This document shows positions 1 through 10,600 of a DNA stretch of 20,023 nucleotides, piece after piece. Numbering within the stretch: the stretch's first letter is position 1; every line of letters begins with the position of its first letter. The DNA comes from Thoreauomyces humboldtii. Lineage: Eukaryota; Chytridiomycota; Chytridiomycetes; Spizellomycetales; Powellomycetaceae. The stretch lies in the NCBI GenBank assembly GCA_027596035.1, contig JADGJA010000393.1, positions 1 to 20,023 of the forward strand, in the 5' to 3' direction. The position numbers and the translations under genes are program-made. The notes below the pieces were generated by a model. It ran no database searches, was not told the origin of the DNA, and was given only the letters and a program-made list of their open reading frames with translations.

Positions 1-434
1 GAGGGGAGGGGGGCATTTGCCGTAACACATGCCGCACCTGTCGCTTCTGCCAACCCGTCTGCACAAACACCTCGGGAGGCGCTGGCGGGAGGCTGCCTCA
101 TCCCGATATGTAGTCGTCTCGAGACCGGTAAAGACACGCTTTGTAATGGATCTCCACCACCACCCTATGAAAAACTCCCCGAGCAATCCCCACGTCGATC
201 CATGTGCTGTCAACAGCGGCCAACGGCTCCATTCAATCCGTCCCGCCCGGTTACCTCTGCTCTGATCACCCTGGCGCGGCACGATGGAATTTTGAGCAAA
301 GTGGGAGAACTTGCGAGTACGGGTAAAACACGGTTTTCCTTGCTGGGGGTGGGCATGAGAAAAGAGCACGACGGAAAAAGGAAAGATCTCCATCTCCTCT
401 ACTACTTCTACTTCTACTGCTACCGTTCCCGATC
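1..434. other. Intergenic, downstream of the esterase gene
   Basis: No convincing gene is seen here; the open frames are short, overlap on both strands and show no recognisable domain. Positions about 385-425 hold an imperfect pyrimidine-rich repeat of TACTTC-like units, probably in the 3' UTR of the minus-strand esterase gene that ends at 435. Confidence 0.6.
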
Positions 435-1782
435 TTAAGCGCTGACGAGGGCACCGAACACGGCCGACGCGATGGCCATCACGCCGAACGAGGAGGAAGC
501 GGTCCGACCAGCGGAACTCTTCGATGAACCGTTTCCGCCAGCGGTGGAGGACGAGTTTGAGTTGGAGGTCGAGTTGGCGGTCGAGTTGAAGGTCGCGGTC
601 AGGGCCGCGAGGGCAGCGTCGCTCACCAGCTTGTGGCCCTGTGACATGGGAGTTTGTGAGGGAAAGTGAAGGTCAGTTAAGAGGTTTGTAGTAGCAATGT
701 GACGCGGGGTTTCCCTCGTTTCTTACCGTGGTGGTGGGGTGGATCCGGTCCCAGTAAAGGGTGGTGTTAGGAGACGCACACTGGACAATGTCCTTTGTGG
801 GAGCCTGGTCGGTGGAAGTGATGTTCTTGGGGGTGTTGGCAGCGAGAGAGATGCAAGCGTTGGTGATGTCCTTGAACGTGGTGGTGTTGCTACCCTCCAC
901 ATCGGCGATGAGTTGGACGAGATCCACGGTGGAGATCTGAACGTTCGGCAACTCGGCATTCAACTGCTGGACACCCTGGACGAGGACCTGGTTGTGAGCC
1001 TTCGCGAACGACGAGGCGATGGTGGCGCCGAGTGCCGCGGACGACGAGTTGGCGGCCGATCCGGTGGGTTGAGTGAAGACGGGAGTTTTTCCGAAATCGG
1101 GGAGGTACATCATGAGGATCCTCGTGGCGTTGAGGGGAGGCGAAGCGAGGATGCGGACAAAGTTGATGACGGATCCGGCGATGGCTTGCGGGTTGGGCAC
1201 CCCCTTTGCTCCGAGCGCATCGAGGTAGTCGTTTGCGCCGATGAAGATGGGGTAGATGGTGGTCGCGGGGTCTGGGTAGACGCCCGATGCGTTCTTCAGG
1301 TAGGCGGCGAGCTGCTCGTTGATGTCGGGAGGGAAGGTGGCGTTCCTGGAGGGACTGGCCGCGGGCAACAGGGTACGGTTGGCGACGGCCTGATGGAGAA
1401 AGATGTATGGTGAGCATGCCAGGCCGAGAGATCAACAGGGCGAAAGATGATCTTGGTCTTACCCCGCCATACGCGTGGTTGTCGTTGATGGCGGCGAGGT
1501 CCTGGCTCAAGTAATCCACATAGTTCATTCCATTGCTGAAGCGACCCTGCCAGTAAGGAGGCAGAGGCACACCGGACACCTTGAGAACGTTGCCGTTGTC
1601 GCTGAAGGAATCTCCGAAGGTGACCTGTTTTGAAAGCCGACGCATCAGGGATGAACATTCTTTTCCAGCTTCGTCGAACCGGGGATGAGTAAACTTACGA
1701 TACGGGTGACGTTCAGAGGAGCCTGAGCAGCGACGCACGATGCGAGGACGCCAGCAGCAGCAAGAGAGATTGACAACTTCAT
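435..1782 (-). CDS. Secreted SGNH/GDSL lipase-acylhydrolase, probably GPI-anchored
   Basis: Four exons on the minus strand: 1782-1699, 1624-1463, 1389-727 and 638-435. Introns are 74, 73 and 88 nt, all GT-AG and phase 0; the protein is 370 aa. Residues 1-20 form a signal peptide (MKLSISLAAAG start, then CVAAQA). The SGNH blocks are visible: GDSF at 32-35 with nucleophile Ser34, a GRFSNG motif at 55-60, GAND at 133-136 (Asn135), and DRIH at 296-299 giving the catalytic Asp296/His299 pair. The family hydrolyses ester bonds, and fungal members of this type include carbohydrate acetylesterases (CE16-like) and lipases; the substrate cannot be read from the sequence. Residues 320-353 are Ser/Thr/Asn/Gly-rich with several N-glycosylation sequons, followed by a hydrophobic tail (354-370) ending at the C terminus, which is the pattern of a GPI-anchor signal. 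It therefore probably acts at the cell surface or wall. It is divergent to the methyltransferase gene. Confidence 0.92.
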
Positions 1783-2494
1783 CTCGTCGACCAATGATCA
1801 GAAAGCAAAGGGGAAGGAGGAAGCAGGAGAGGGCGGGCGAAGGACGGCCGCCGGTTTTATGTTGCAGTTCTGTACACACCAACGACACCCTCGCGCACAC
1901 CGTGCCCGGTAGCACTGGACACACACACACTCACACACACCGGCGGGGGCAGAAGAGCAGCCGCCGCCCCGCACCCTCCCAACGTCACGCACAAAAAACA
2001 AGAACAACTGAGAGAAGAAAAAAGTACAAAAAAGAAAACAGAACGGGAACAGCAGAAACTCTCCCCCAACGGCTGCCGAAGAGGCTGTGCACCGCCTTTG
2101 CCCGCCGCATGAGAGGAACCCTGAGAACAGACGACCAAGCCCAGTCCAGTGGTGGAAAACCAAGCCCAGTCACCAGCATCAGGTTCGCCCGCTCCCCCCT
2201 TCCTCCCCAGTAGAGTAGAGTAAAAGCAAAGAGAAACAACAGGATGGGCTGTTCGGTTTTTCCTTGGGAGGCTGTTGTCCGCTTGGGTCGGACTTCCTCC
2301 TTTCCCCCCGTGACTCATCACTCGGACTTTGTCACAATCTTTTTCTTTTTTCTCTTTCTTTTCCCCGCCCGTTGCTCCATCGTTCAGCAGAAGGCACAGG
2401 ACAGATTCCCCCCTCCTTGCTCTCCCAAAGCGAAAGTCCTCAGCACATACACGCCTTCGTCGATCGATAACCCCCCTCTGTCCGATAAAAAGCC
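1783..2494. promoter_or_regulatory. Divergent intergenic promoter region (esterase / methyltransferase)
   Basis: These 712 bases separate two divergent genes and should hold both promoters. A CA microsatellite lies at about 1919-1939. A long pyrimidine tract at about 2333-2376 (TTTTTCTTTTTTCTC core) sits 120-160 bases before the methyltransferase ATG; such tracts are common in fungal core promoters. No TATA box or gene was identified, and the open frames here are low-complexity. Confidence 0.45.
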
Positions 2495-3340
2495 ATGTCC
2501 GACTTTCCGACCCTCCAACCCACCACCACCTTCTCCTCCTCCCACTCGATGCGAGAAAACTACTCAAAGCACGGCGTGGACAACTACTACGCAAACGTCG
2601 CAGAGACCTACAGGAACCCACACGCGGCTGGCGTCAGGAACGTCGTAGGCGGCTGGATGGACCTGTGGCACTCAAGACTCGACCAGCACGACCACGACGA
2701 TGTACAGGAGTGGACCGTCTTGGACATGGCGGCAGGGTCCGGGGAAGTCACCGAGGCGTTGGACGGGTGGTTGGAGAACAAGAGGAAGAGGAAGGAGAAT
2801 CAACGTGTGAACGGTGGGAGGATGGTGAATCCTAGGAGACCGTTGCCCATGAACCTAAAGACGATCGACGGTACGAGTCCATCCCGAACACAACCACAAC
2901 CACCATCATCACCACCATCATCACCATCATCATCCTTCACCGTCCGACTGAACATCACGGCGACCGACCCTTACACGTCCCCCGCCTTCCGTTCCCGGAC
3001 GGGACGACCCTGTCTCCCCCTCTCCTTCTCCGACATCTCCCAGGGTCTCCTCCCGGACTCGCCCGCCGCCTACACCCACGTCGTGTGCTCCTTCGCCCTC
3101 CACCTCGTCGCCGACCCCAGCGAGCTCTTCTCCCTCCTCTGGGAGCTCAGCACGAGGGCCACCTGGCTCCTCGTCGTCAGTCCAGGGAAGAAGCCGGACG
3201 TCAAGGAGGGATGGGGATGGGCCAGGTGGGACGTCTCGAGGTGGAAGGCCGCGGCCACGGCCGAGGGAGAGGGGAGCGAGATCGTGGCCGAGAGGTGCAG
3301 GGGACGAGTCTACAGGAGCGTCAACTACTTTGGTCGTTGA
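2495..3340 (+). CDS. Class I SAM-dependent methyltransferase
   Basis: A single 281-codon open frame without introns. Residues 75-85 (VLDMAAGSGEV) form motif I, the glycine-rich SAM-binding loop after beta strand 1. TATDPYT at 155-161 ends beta strand 2 with the acidic Asp158 expected to contact the ribose of SAM. LPLSFSDI at 174-181 and the HVVCSFALHLV segment at 195-205 correspond to motifs III and IV, and WLLVVSPGKKP at 224-234 to the following strand. The N-terminal GVDNYYANV..TYRNPH segment (27-43) resembles a conserved lead-in of a family of small eukaryotic methyltransferases. Between motif I and strand 2 there is an insert of about 57 residues (93-149), basic then Ser/Pro-rich, encoded partly by a CCA/TCA repeat at about 2900-2935. 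The substrate is unknown. The ATG at 2495 is the first in frame. The gene converges with the Sds3-like gene downstream. Confidence 0.85.
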   Translation: MSDFPTLQPTTTFSSSHSMRENYSKHGVDNYYANVAETYRNPHAAGVRNVVGGWMDLWHSRLDQHDHDDVQEWTVLDMAAGSGEVTEALDGWLENKRKRKENQRVNGGRMVNPRRPLPMNLKTIDGTSPSRTQPQPPSSPPSSPSSSFTVRLNITATDPYTSPAFRSRTGRPCLPLSFSDISQGLLPDSPAAYTHVVCSFALHLVADPSELFSLLWELSTRATWLLVVSPGKKPDVKEGWGWARWDVSRWKAAATAEGEGSEIVAERCRGRVYRSVNYFGR

Positions 3341-3631
3341 GAGGAGAATAATAAGATAATGGAAAGGAAAACAAAAAAAAAAGGATACATGTATGCCCGC
3401 CCCAAGGCGATGAATGGAGCAGAGAGAAAAATCGACACAAAATGATAAATTAGGAGCACTGCGCTGCGCGCGCATCGGTGTTTGGGTTGATGTGGAAGAT
3501 TGCAATGGGAGGGACACAAGCGATGCGCTTGCTGAAAAAAAGCAGGAAGGAAGGAGAGAGAGCTCAGACTGTGAGCAAAAGGGATTCATCCTTCTTCATC
3601 GTTTCCCTGACTGCCTCCCTTCCCTTTACCT
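3341..3631. other. Convergent 3' region (methyltransferase / Sds3-like)
   Basis: The two genes converge here. An A-rich stretch (AATAATAAG near 3346, A-run near 3371) and a 10-bp palindrome ATACATGTAT at 3385-3394 lie just after the methyltransferase stop. They may be part of its 3' end signals; nothing else is recognised. Confidence 0.4.
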
Positions 3632-5958
3632 CTATCGGTCGTAAGAGTTCGCGGCGCGTATGATGCTCAGGTCCAAATCCATCTCGACCTTTCGTAGTCC
3701 TCGACACATGGACGGGGGAACGATCTAGGATGGGGGGGCAGTCACAAACATCAGTGACGGTCCCTTCTTTGTCCTGCATGACGGTTTCGATTCGGCCGAA
3801 AGTGAAAAAAAAAAAAAAGAAAAGCTCACCACGCGTCCGCCCATCTTTCTATTGTCCTGAAGTTTCTCCTTGACGTAAGCGGGCAGATCCGGAGAGTCGG
3901 ATGGCAACCCGGTCGCCGAGCGACGAAGGTCTGCGATCTGCGCTATCCGTCGTTTGACTCGAGCGTCCACGGTGATTTCTGAGCGTTCGAAAAAAAGAAA
4001 GACATCGCATTCAGACTCTGGAAAACGAGTTTCCCTTTGTCCTTTCGATTGCCAGCGAGCGATTGGAGAGTACGCACCATCATCCCACTGTTCCATTCGA
4101 TCCGAATCTCTCTTCTCCTCTTTCAACCTCCACGTCAACTCCTGGTACTGATGAAGGAGTCGCTGTCGCTCCGCAGCTCTTCGAACCTGTGGCGCAAGCA
4201 AACCGAGTCAGGTTTTCTTTTTCAGAGATAAGAGGGGGGCTTCGTCTCCCGGTCAAAGAATGGAGATCACATCCACTCACGATGAAGTCCGTGTTCGCCT
4301 GCCCCACCCTCGCTTCGCACTGCTTCTGGAACCACTCGGTCTTGACCCTCTTCCGAGCCGCGGTTATCCGTTGATCCTCGCTGAACCTGGCCTCGACCTC
4401 GGCGAAGCACGAGTGGGACCCGTTCTGGACGGCTTGGGACTCGAGTTCCAACGTCTCGAGAGCCAGCTTGGCGCATCTGTTTGGGGGGGGGGGGGTTTAC
4501 CCGAGAATGAAGGGCGTCAGGAAAACACACAAAAACGGCGAGCGATGATATGACAGGTAGAAATGATGTACCTCATCTTCATCTTCACTCTGTCCCCGGC
4601 GAGTGCGAGGAGATCGTCCTTTGCTTTCCGAATCAGCTCCTTCTTTTGCGCCAGCAACGGATTATCCAGCTCCACGGCTGACGCATCGAAAGCGACAACT
4701 GATCGAAAACACAAAAGCGACGCAATGAGCATGCCATCTTCGCACAGTCAAGGATGAAAAAAAGACACTGAATCTCACGGTTGTTGATCATATCATCATC
4801 CGAAGGAGCGGGCTTCTTGCTGAAATCATCGAACACGAACTTCACATGCGACCCTCGTCCGGCAGCAGTAGCAGCGGATCCCTTTGCGCCCTTCTTTGGC
4901 GGTTTCTTTCCCGTCGTCGGTGGGTTGACGGTTCCGGGGACTTTGGCCGGTCTCCCTCGCTTCCGTGTGTTATGTTCGTGGGCCGGTTCGGTCGGTGAGA
5001 AGACGACCGGTTTCTTTGCTCGTGTGGACGCTCTCGTGGGGGCTTTGATGGCGACGGGGGGTGGTGGCGGCGCTAGCGGTGATGTCGCAGCTGCTGCCGG
5101 TTGGGGGTCGACCGAGATGGTAACTTCGTCCGCTTTGTTGGTTCCTCCGCGTGACTTTCGTTTCCCTGTCACTGTCGTTGTTGCCTTAGTGGCGGCTAGA
5201 GTGGGCAAGGAATTTCAGATGAGCGAAAAGGAGCTCTCGGGTGGAAAGCAGAGGAATCCGTCGTTGAGTTCCCTACCGCTCTGTACACGATTCACTTTGT
5301 CCGAGTCTGGCGGCGTGGGTTGATTTATCCCTGGAGACGAAGCCCTGCTGGAAGGTGCTGCCGATGCCTGAGCGGCAGCTGCCATGGCGGCGGTCCGTAA
5401 CTCCAATCCCGACGTCAAATATCGAGAGGCTGCTGGAGCCTTTGGCGCTGGCACGATCTCGTCCTGCTCCGGATACGTTCGCGTCCTCCTCCGTTTCACC
5501 GTCTGAACCGTCGGTCCCGGGTTCTCCGGTGGGATGACAGGCGTCAGCGGTGGTAACACCGGTGTCGGGATTGGGATTGGAACTGGATCCGGCAGCATCG
5601 GTTCCGGTTCCGGGATAATGAGGGTGGTAGGTTCGGGTCTTCGGATGAAAGGCAACCATTCCTGAGCAGCCGGCATGGAAGGTAGTTGTTCCTTCGGCAA
5701 GGGAGCGCTGGGCTTCCGTGCCCGTGGTATCGGACTGGCGTGGTCCAACAGATCGTCCATCCGCTTTCGTTTGACTCCCGGTGCTCCCCCGCCTGCAGGA
5801 ATGGAGACCCGTTTCCTTCCGGGTTTGGAGATGTCGGGAGTGTGAGAGGAATTCCCTGCTGTTCGGGAGGGCGATGTGTTTGCACTCCGCCGAGTCGTTC
5901 GGCCGTCATGGTAGGAGGAGGCGGATCCCCGACCTTCGCCCCCTTTCCTCGATGACAT
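3632..5958 (-). CDS. Sds3-like subunit of the Sin3/Rpd3 histone deacetylase complex
   Basis: Seven exons on the minus strand: 5958-5277, 5195-4779, 4698-4572, 4476-4281, 4186-4078, 3978-3830 and 3724-3632. Introns are 80-105 nt, all GT-AG with matching phase; the protein is 590 aa. An in-frame TAG lies directly before the ATG, which fixes the start within this exon. Residues 1-365 are Pro/Ala/Ser- and Lys/Arg-rich and look disordered. A KRGRPAK motif at 306-312 resembles an AT-hook. From about 375 to 530 the protein is helical and charged, following the Sds3/BRMS1 family pattern: an NGSH element, paired long helices, then LLHQYQEL and RLKEEKRDSDR. The C terminus (IVPPSMCRGLRK..DLDLSIIRA) resembles the conserved end of yeast Sds3 and human SUDS3. 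Family members bridge Sin3 and the deacetylase in nuclear corepressor complexes. The assignment rests on pattern recognition without an HMM score. The last exon has an alternative acceptor that I reject below. Confidence 0.75.
4483..4495 (+). repeat. G13 homopolymer inside Sds3-like intron 3
   Basis: A run of 13 G on the + strand is a C13 tract in the transcript, three bases before the CAG acceptor at 4477-4479. It takes the place of the usual mixed pyrimidine tract. A similar case in the same gene is the A14 run at 3805-3818, a T14 tract just after the donor of intron 6. Both are prone to length variation or sequencing error, but lie in introns, so the reading frame is not affected. Confidence 0.9.
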
Positions 5959-7149
5959 CTACGTCTATCCTGCAATTTCAAGCTCTTGGTAAATGACCTT
6001 TCTATCACACTGTCATTGACGGAGGAACCCGCACCTGCTCTGACTCTTGATGTGCGAGAGAGTGACGCTGTTGATGTCCGCAACCAACGGGAAGACGACG
6101 CAGCGCTACGATGCCACCTGACGACAGCCAGAAAGCGAGACTACCAATCGATGAGGGGTTTCTGAAGACTTGATATCTCGTCGAAGTTCTAGAGGGAAAA
6201 GGGGGGATGTGTGTGTGTGAGGGAGCGGTGCACGACACAGCTGATGGATGTGCAAGAGCTGACGGGCAGCTCCATGATGTCTCGTGCTATTTCATCCCCT
6301 ACCTACCCGGTGGAATCTTTTTGCGCAAAGCACAATCGCGGGAATCGATACACAGGGATGGAAGAGGAGAATTTTGCTCGACTGTAGACTGCTCTCAATG
6401 AGGGTTCGATGGGCAGGAAGGGAACGGCAGCGGTCCAAAAGGAATTGTCGACTTTTGTGAGTTGGAGAATGTAGGTTGCCGGTGGAGTGTGTGTGCTATC
6501 GGTCTCTCCTACTAATCAATCCCTCTCGCGCTTTTTTGGACTGCCCCAAAGGCCAGGTCAGGGTGGCGTGGCTTGACTTGCACTTTCTGCACCGGGGGTG
6601 ATGGTCATTGTATCAAATTCTAGCAGATACCAGCTTGCACCTTGCCATGTCCGCTGCTGATTTACCTCCTCCACTACAGGAGGAGTATCTCGAAGAGGTT
6701 GGAAAGGGTGGGTAACCACTGAGCTGGTCTGGCGTCCCTTGCGTCTTCCGGCATCGCTTGCTCTCGTCAACATGATCCATCTCGGGCGGAACAAGATCTG
6801 AGGATCCCCGCCCTGACCATGTGTGATTCAGAAAGCGATGTTATAACGATGGACCGACATGAAAAGGCGCCAGCTCGGGAGCCTGAGACATGCACGTGCT
6901 TCGTGCCAGATGCGTGTGTCTAGCAAGCATTTGATCACCTTTAGAAGCAAGAGCCAGCTAGAGCTTCACTATGCTGTGCTCTCTGGATCAGATTACAGTA
7001 AGAGCGCTGGACATGAGCGCTAGGTGTCCCGTTTCACGAATTGATTTGAGATTGCCTTGCCTCCCTCTGCTCTTTCCCCCTAACACATCCATGCCCTGCC
7101 CGCTGCTCGGAAACAGCGAACGAGGGAGGGGAGTAGGAGAGGATGAGGA

Positions 7150-7171
7150 ACTCTCTCTCTCTCTCTCTCTC
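7150..7171 (+). repeat. CT dinucleotide repeat
   Basis: An almost uninterrupted CT microsatellite lies about 480 bases upstream of the DCX start codon. A matching AG tract is seen near 7471-7485. Together they form polypurine/polypyrimidine tracts on opposite strands of the likely promoter. Confidence 0.85.
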
Positions 7172-7414
7172 GCTTTCCACCGGCCTCCTTGGGAACGCTG
7201 CCGAAACGATGCTTCCTTTTGCTTTTCTCTTTCGAGAGACGAAGAGCAAAGGCCGGAAGTGTGCACCACGGAGTCGGAGTCGGAGGTGCGGGGATCGACC
7301 ATTTGTTCCTGTTCGGGAAGCACGGTGGTCATCACGTAATCATAGAGAGAGAAGTTCGTCGGGGCTGTCGAAAGCGGCGCGTCGGTTTGTCCCTCCGCAA
7401 CCCTCTGCCGCCGC

Positions 7415-7440
7415 TCACTGCTGCTGCTCACTGCTGCTGC
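7415..7440 (+). repeat. Two perfect 13-bp tandem copies (TCACTGCTGCTGC)
   Basis: The unit TCACTGCTGCTGC occurs twice back to back in the region upstream of the DCX gene. It is probably replication slippage in the promoter or 5' UTR; no regulatory role is evident. Confidence 0.85.
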
Positions 7441-7654
7441 TCCATCCTTCGGAGTCTTTTCGCCCCCCCAAGAGAGAGAGAGAGCGCGTGGTCCCCGTGT
7501 CCGGCACGACCGAACCTATTGCAACTCTGCATCCCGCTCCTGTCCTGAAAGAAACCCACCCCTTGCGTTGCGATCCTACCATTCCACAGCAACACTTTCC
7601 CCCTTCTTCCCTTCGTCGTGCATCACCTGTCTTCAAGACCCCACCCACGCTTGA

Positions 7655-10600
7655 ATGACCCTCCCACCACCACCACCACAGCAACAGCGACAGCAACCAG
7701 TCCCGCACGAGGAACTGCGGAGCAAGCGCATCAGGGTCTTTCGGAACGGTGACTCGTACGATGCCGGGAAGAAGCTAGTCATCAATCCAAGGGTGTACAG
7801 GAACTTTGAGCAGGTAAACGCACGGCGAGGAGTCTACATCCCGTAGCCCATCCAATTCACCACCGAGTATCAACCTCCTCTTCAACTCCCACCCTCGTTT
7901 CCCCAGTTCCTGGCCAGGCTGTCCAGAGACATCAACCTCGTCAACGGAGCAGCACGACGCGTCTACTCCCTTGACGGGCAACCCATCCACTCCCTCGACG
8001 ACCTCAAGGACGGCTCCGTCTACATCGCGTCCGGAGGCGAGAACCTCAAGCGCATCCCGTACCTCGTCGCAGGTGACGCAAAGGGAAGCATCGCGAACCT
8101 CGATGCCACCGCTCCATCTCCCACCAACAACAGCAACAACAACAACAACGGCAGCAACAGGGCTCCGAGGCTGCCGCACGTTCGGGCTTCGTTCGATCGG
8201 AGGAGACAGAGCGCTTGGGGTGCAGGAGGTCCGACCCCGAGGTTCGGTACCAGCAGGGTCCTGGACGACAAGGACGGGAACAACGGGAACGGGAACAGGG
8301 CCGGTGGTGATGGAGAAAGGACTCTGTTCGGACCTACGGTGAGCATGGGACAGGGGGGAGGGGTCTACCCTGATTCTGGCACACTGACACCTGTCGAACT
8401 CAACGAACTCTCTCGCCGTTGCAGTCGAAAGCGTTCAAGATTACAGTTTTCCTGAACGGAGAAGCCACGTCCCCGGGAACGAAGATGATCCTGAACTATC
8501 GCAACTGCAGGACATACGAACAGGCAAGTTATCATAGTTGACGACAACGTTCGACGTCCTTTCATCCTGACGATCGCTGACGTTCTCCTTTACCGGTCAT
8601 GTGTTCCTTTAGCTACTGAGAAACCTCACGGAACTCCTTCGGATCAGCGTTCGCAAGCTCTACGACGCGGAGACGGGAGGAAGGATCAGCAACCTTCGTC
8701 AAGTCAGAGACAACCAGAACATGGTGGCCTCGGCTTCGGACGCCTTCAAACACGTTCCCTACCTGATCGAGACGTCGTCGAGAGCTCCGGTCGTCAAGAC
8801 CGAGGAAGAGGTGGGTTAAAAAAAAACCTAAAAGAAACACTTACTCCTTGTTGAATTCCTGCGAAGGTTCTTTGTCTAACATGGATGGGAATTTTCGACG
8901 ACTAGGTTCCACGTGTGGCAACCTTCTTCCCGAACGGCGATGTACTCCACATTGGACAGAACGTCACGATCACCAAAAAGACGTTCCCGACGCTTCAAAG
9001 GGTGAGTTGACAGTGTTCTTGTCGTCCCCGCCATGCCGCGAACATCAACTTCAACACCATCTTTCTATTCTTCAATCAATCCCCTTACAGCTTCTCGACC
9101 ACCTAAACACCAAGATCCACCTCGTGACCGGCATGATCCACAAGATCTACTCCCTCTCCGGCCGTCGGATCCTAGCCGTCGAAGACCTCGAACAGATGGG
9201 CGGATACGTGGTGGTGTCCAACAACGACCCGTTCATCAAGGTCTCGTACAACCTCAACGCCCTGGCACCCGCCGAAGCCCACGCCAGGGGTCTCGACGGG
9301 ACGACCCAGCAACACAAGCACATGAAGGGGATCAGGAGACGCAGGAGGAGACATAGGACGAAAGGCGGCGAGACGACGGACGGAGAGAGTAACCTCGACG
9401 GTGGAGGCAACGAGACGGACGCGAGCGTGGCCACCACGAGGCATCATGACGAGGAGGACGGTGCGGACGGGACCAAGATGAGGAGGAGGAGAAAGTTGAT
9501 CAAACCTAGTCCCGTCGAACCCAAGGAGAAGAAGACGACGTCGGCACAGGGTCCGTCCCATCACGTAGGTGTATCCGCATCTGCTGTCACAAAGCAACCG
9601 ATCCAGCAACCCCAACGTCAGACCCTCCCTCCCTCGGTCGAAAACGAACTCGAACACGACGACATCCAACCCCAGTACGACGACGCTCACCGTCGAATCA
9701 CGACCAAGGCCGTGCCCCACCCCCAACCTCAACCTCAACCTCGACCCATCGTCGACTCGGACCTCAAGTCCAAACCCACCACCAGACCGAGCAAGGAAGC
9801 CATCGAAGCCGCGCACACCTCTCCCACCCCCCACATCACCGCACACGACACCATCACGTCCACCATCCCGATGGCCGGAAAACCGACCCCCCGACCCACA
9901 GACGAACCGATCGACACGGGACACACGTACCGCAAGGTGATCGTCACGAACGAGGAGGAGGACGCCGCCGCTTCCGGCGACGCGAGGTTCGTCAAGGGTG
10001 GGAAGAAGACGACCGTCGTCACCGGCCCCTCCGAGTCGAGGGACGAGGACGAGGTCGCCAGGGAACGCGACGGTCAGTTCACCAAAGGTGGTAGGAAGGA
10101 GGATCGTGACCATGACAAGGATAAGGATAAGGATAAGGAGAGGGAAGGGAAAGAAGGCGGCGGTGGTGGGTTCTTCACCAAAGTCAAGAAGACCATCCAC
10201 GACGAAGAAGAATCCAACGATTCGGAAGCTCGTGGGTTCTTCACAAAGGGAAAGAAACCTACCACCACCACCGGCCGTGGTGAACCCGACACGGAAACGG
10301 ACACGAACCGCACCACCACCACCACTACCACCACCACTCGACGCACCGTCGCGTCCCCACCACCACCACCACCGTCAACAGACGGCGACGACCACGAAGT
10401 CCGCGGCTTCTTCACAAAGGGTGGAACCAAGAGATCAGGACAGAAGGAGCCAACATCCCGGTCCCAACTACAGGAAGAAGGTCACGACGACGACGATGAC
10501 GAAGGAGGAGGGTACTACACCATGACGACGACCACGAAGACCAACAAGCAACGCAAACCCGTCGACTCCACTCACACCACCACCACCAACGACGATGAAG

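Larger units (their letters stand above)
5959..7654. promoter_or_regulatory. Divergent intergenic region (Sds3-like / DCX gene)
   Basis: About 1.7 kb without a convincing gene. The sequence just before the Sds3-like ATG (CTTGAAATTGCAG ending near 5971) would serve as a 3' splice site, so a 5' UTR intron is possible. The DCX side, from about 7080 on, is rich in simple repeats and pyrimidine tracts typical of promoters. No tRNA, rRNA or transposon signature was recognised by eye. The longest open frames (64-78 codons) lack codon or domain support. Confidence 0.45.

Noticed and set aside
739..1413. A 224-codon plus-strand open frame
   Set aside because: Antisense to the main exon of the GDSL esterase, which has all catalytic blocks.
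3564..3773. Alternative last exon of the Sds3-like gene using the CAG acceptor at 3774-3776
   Set aside because: It is in phase, but its 69 residues resemble nothing, while the TAG acceptor at 3725-3727 gives the expected Sds3-type C terminus.
6558..6794. A 78-codon minus-strand frame with a faintly chromodomain-like stretch (a hint of a retroelement remnant)
   Set aside because: The likeness is only a few residues, with no flanking integrase or reverse transcriptase motifs and no terminal repeats.
9172..10200. A 342-codon minus-strand open frame
   Set aside because: Antisense to the DCX gene's last exon. Its Val/Gly/Arg-rich sequence is typical of a shadow in GC-rich coding DNA and overlaps a clear DCX domain on the other strand.
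10305..10340. Repeats in the DCX tail (ACC triplets) considered as a CRISPR-like or mobile repeat
   Set aside because: They are in-frame coding microsatellites for poly-Thr with no spacers, in a eukaryotic gene.
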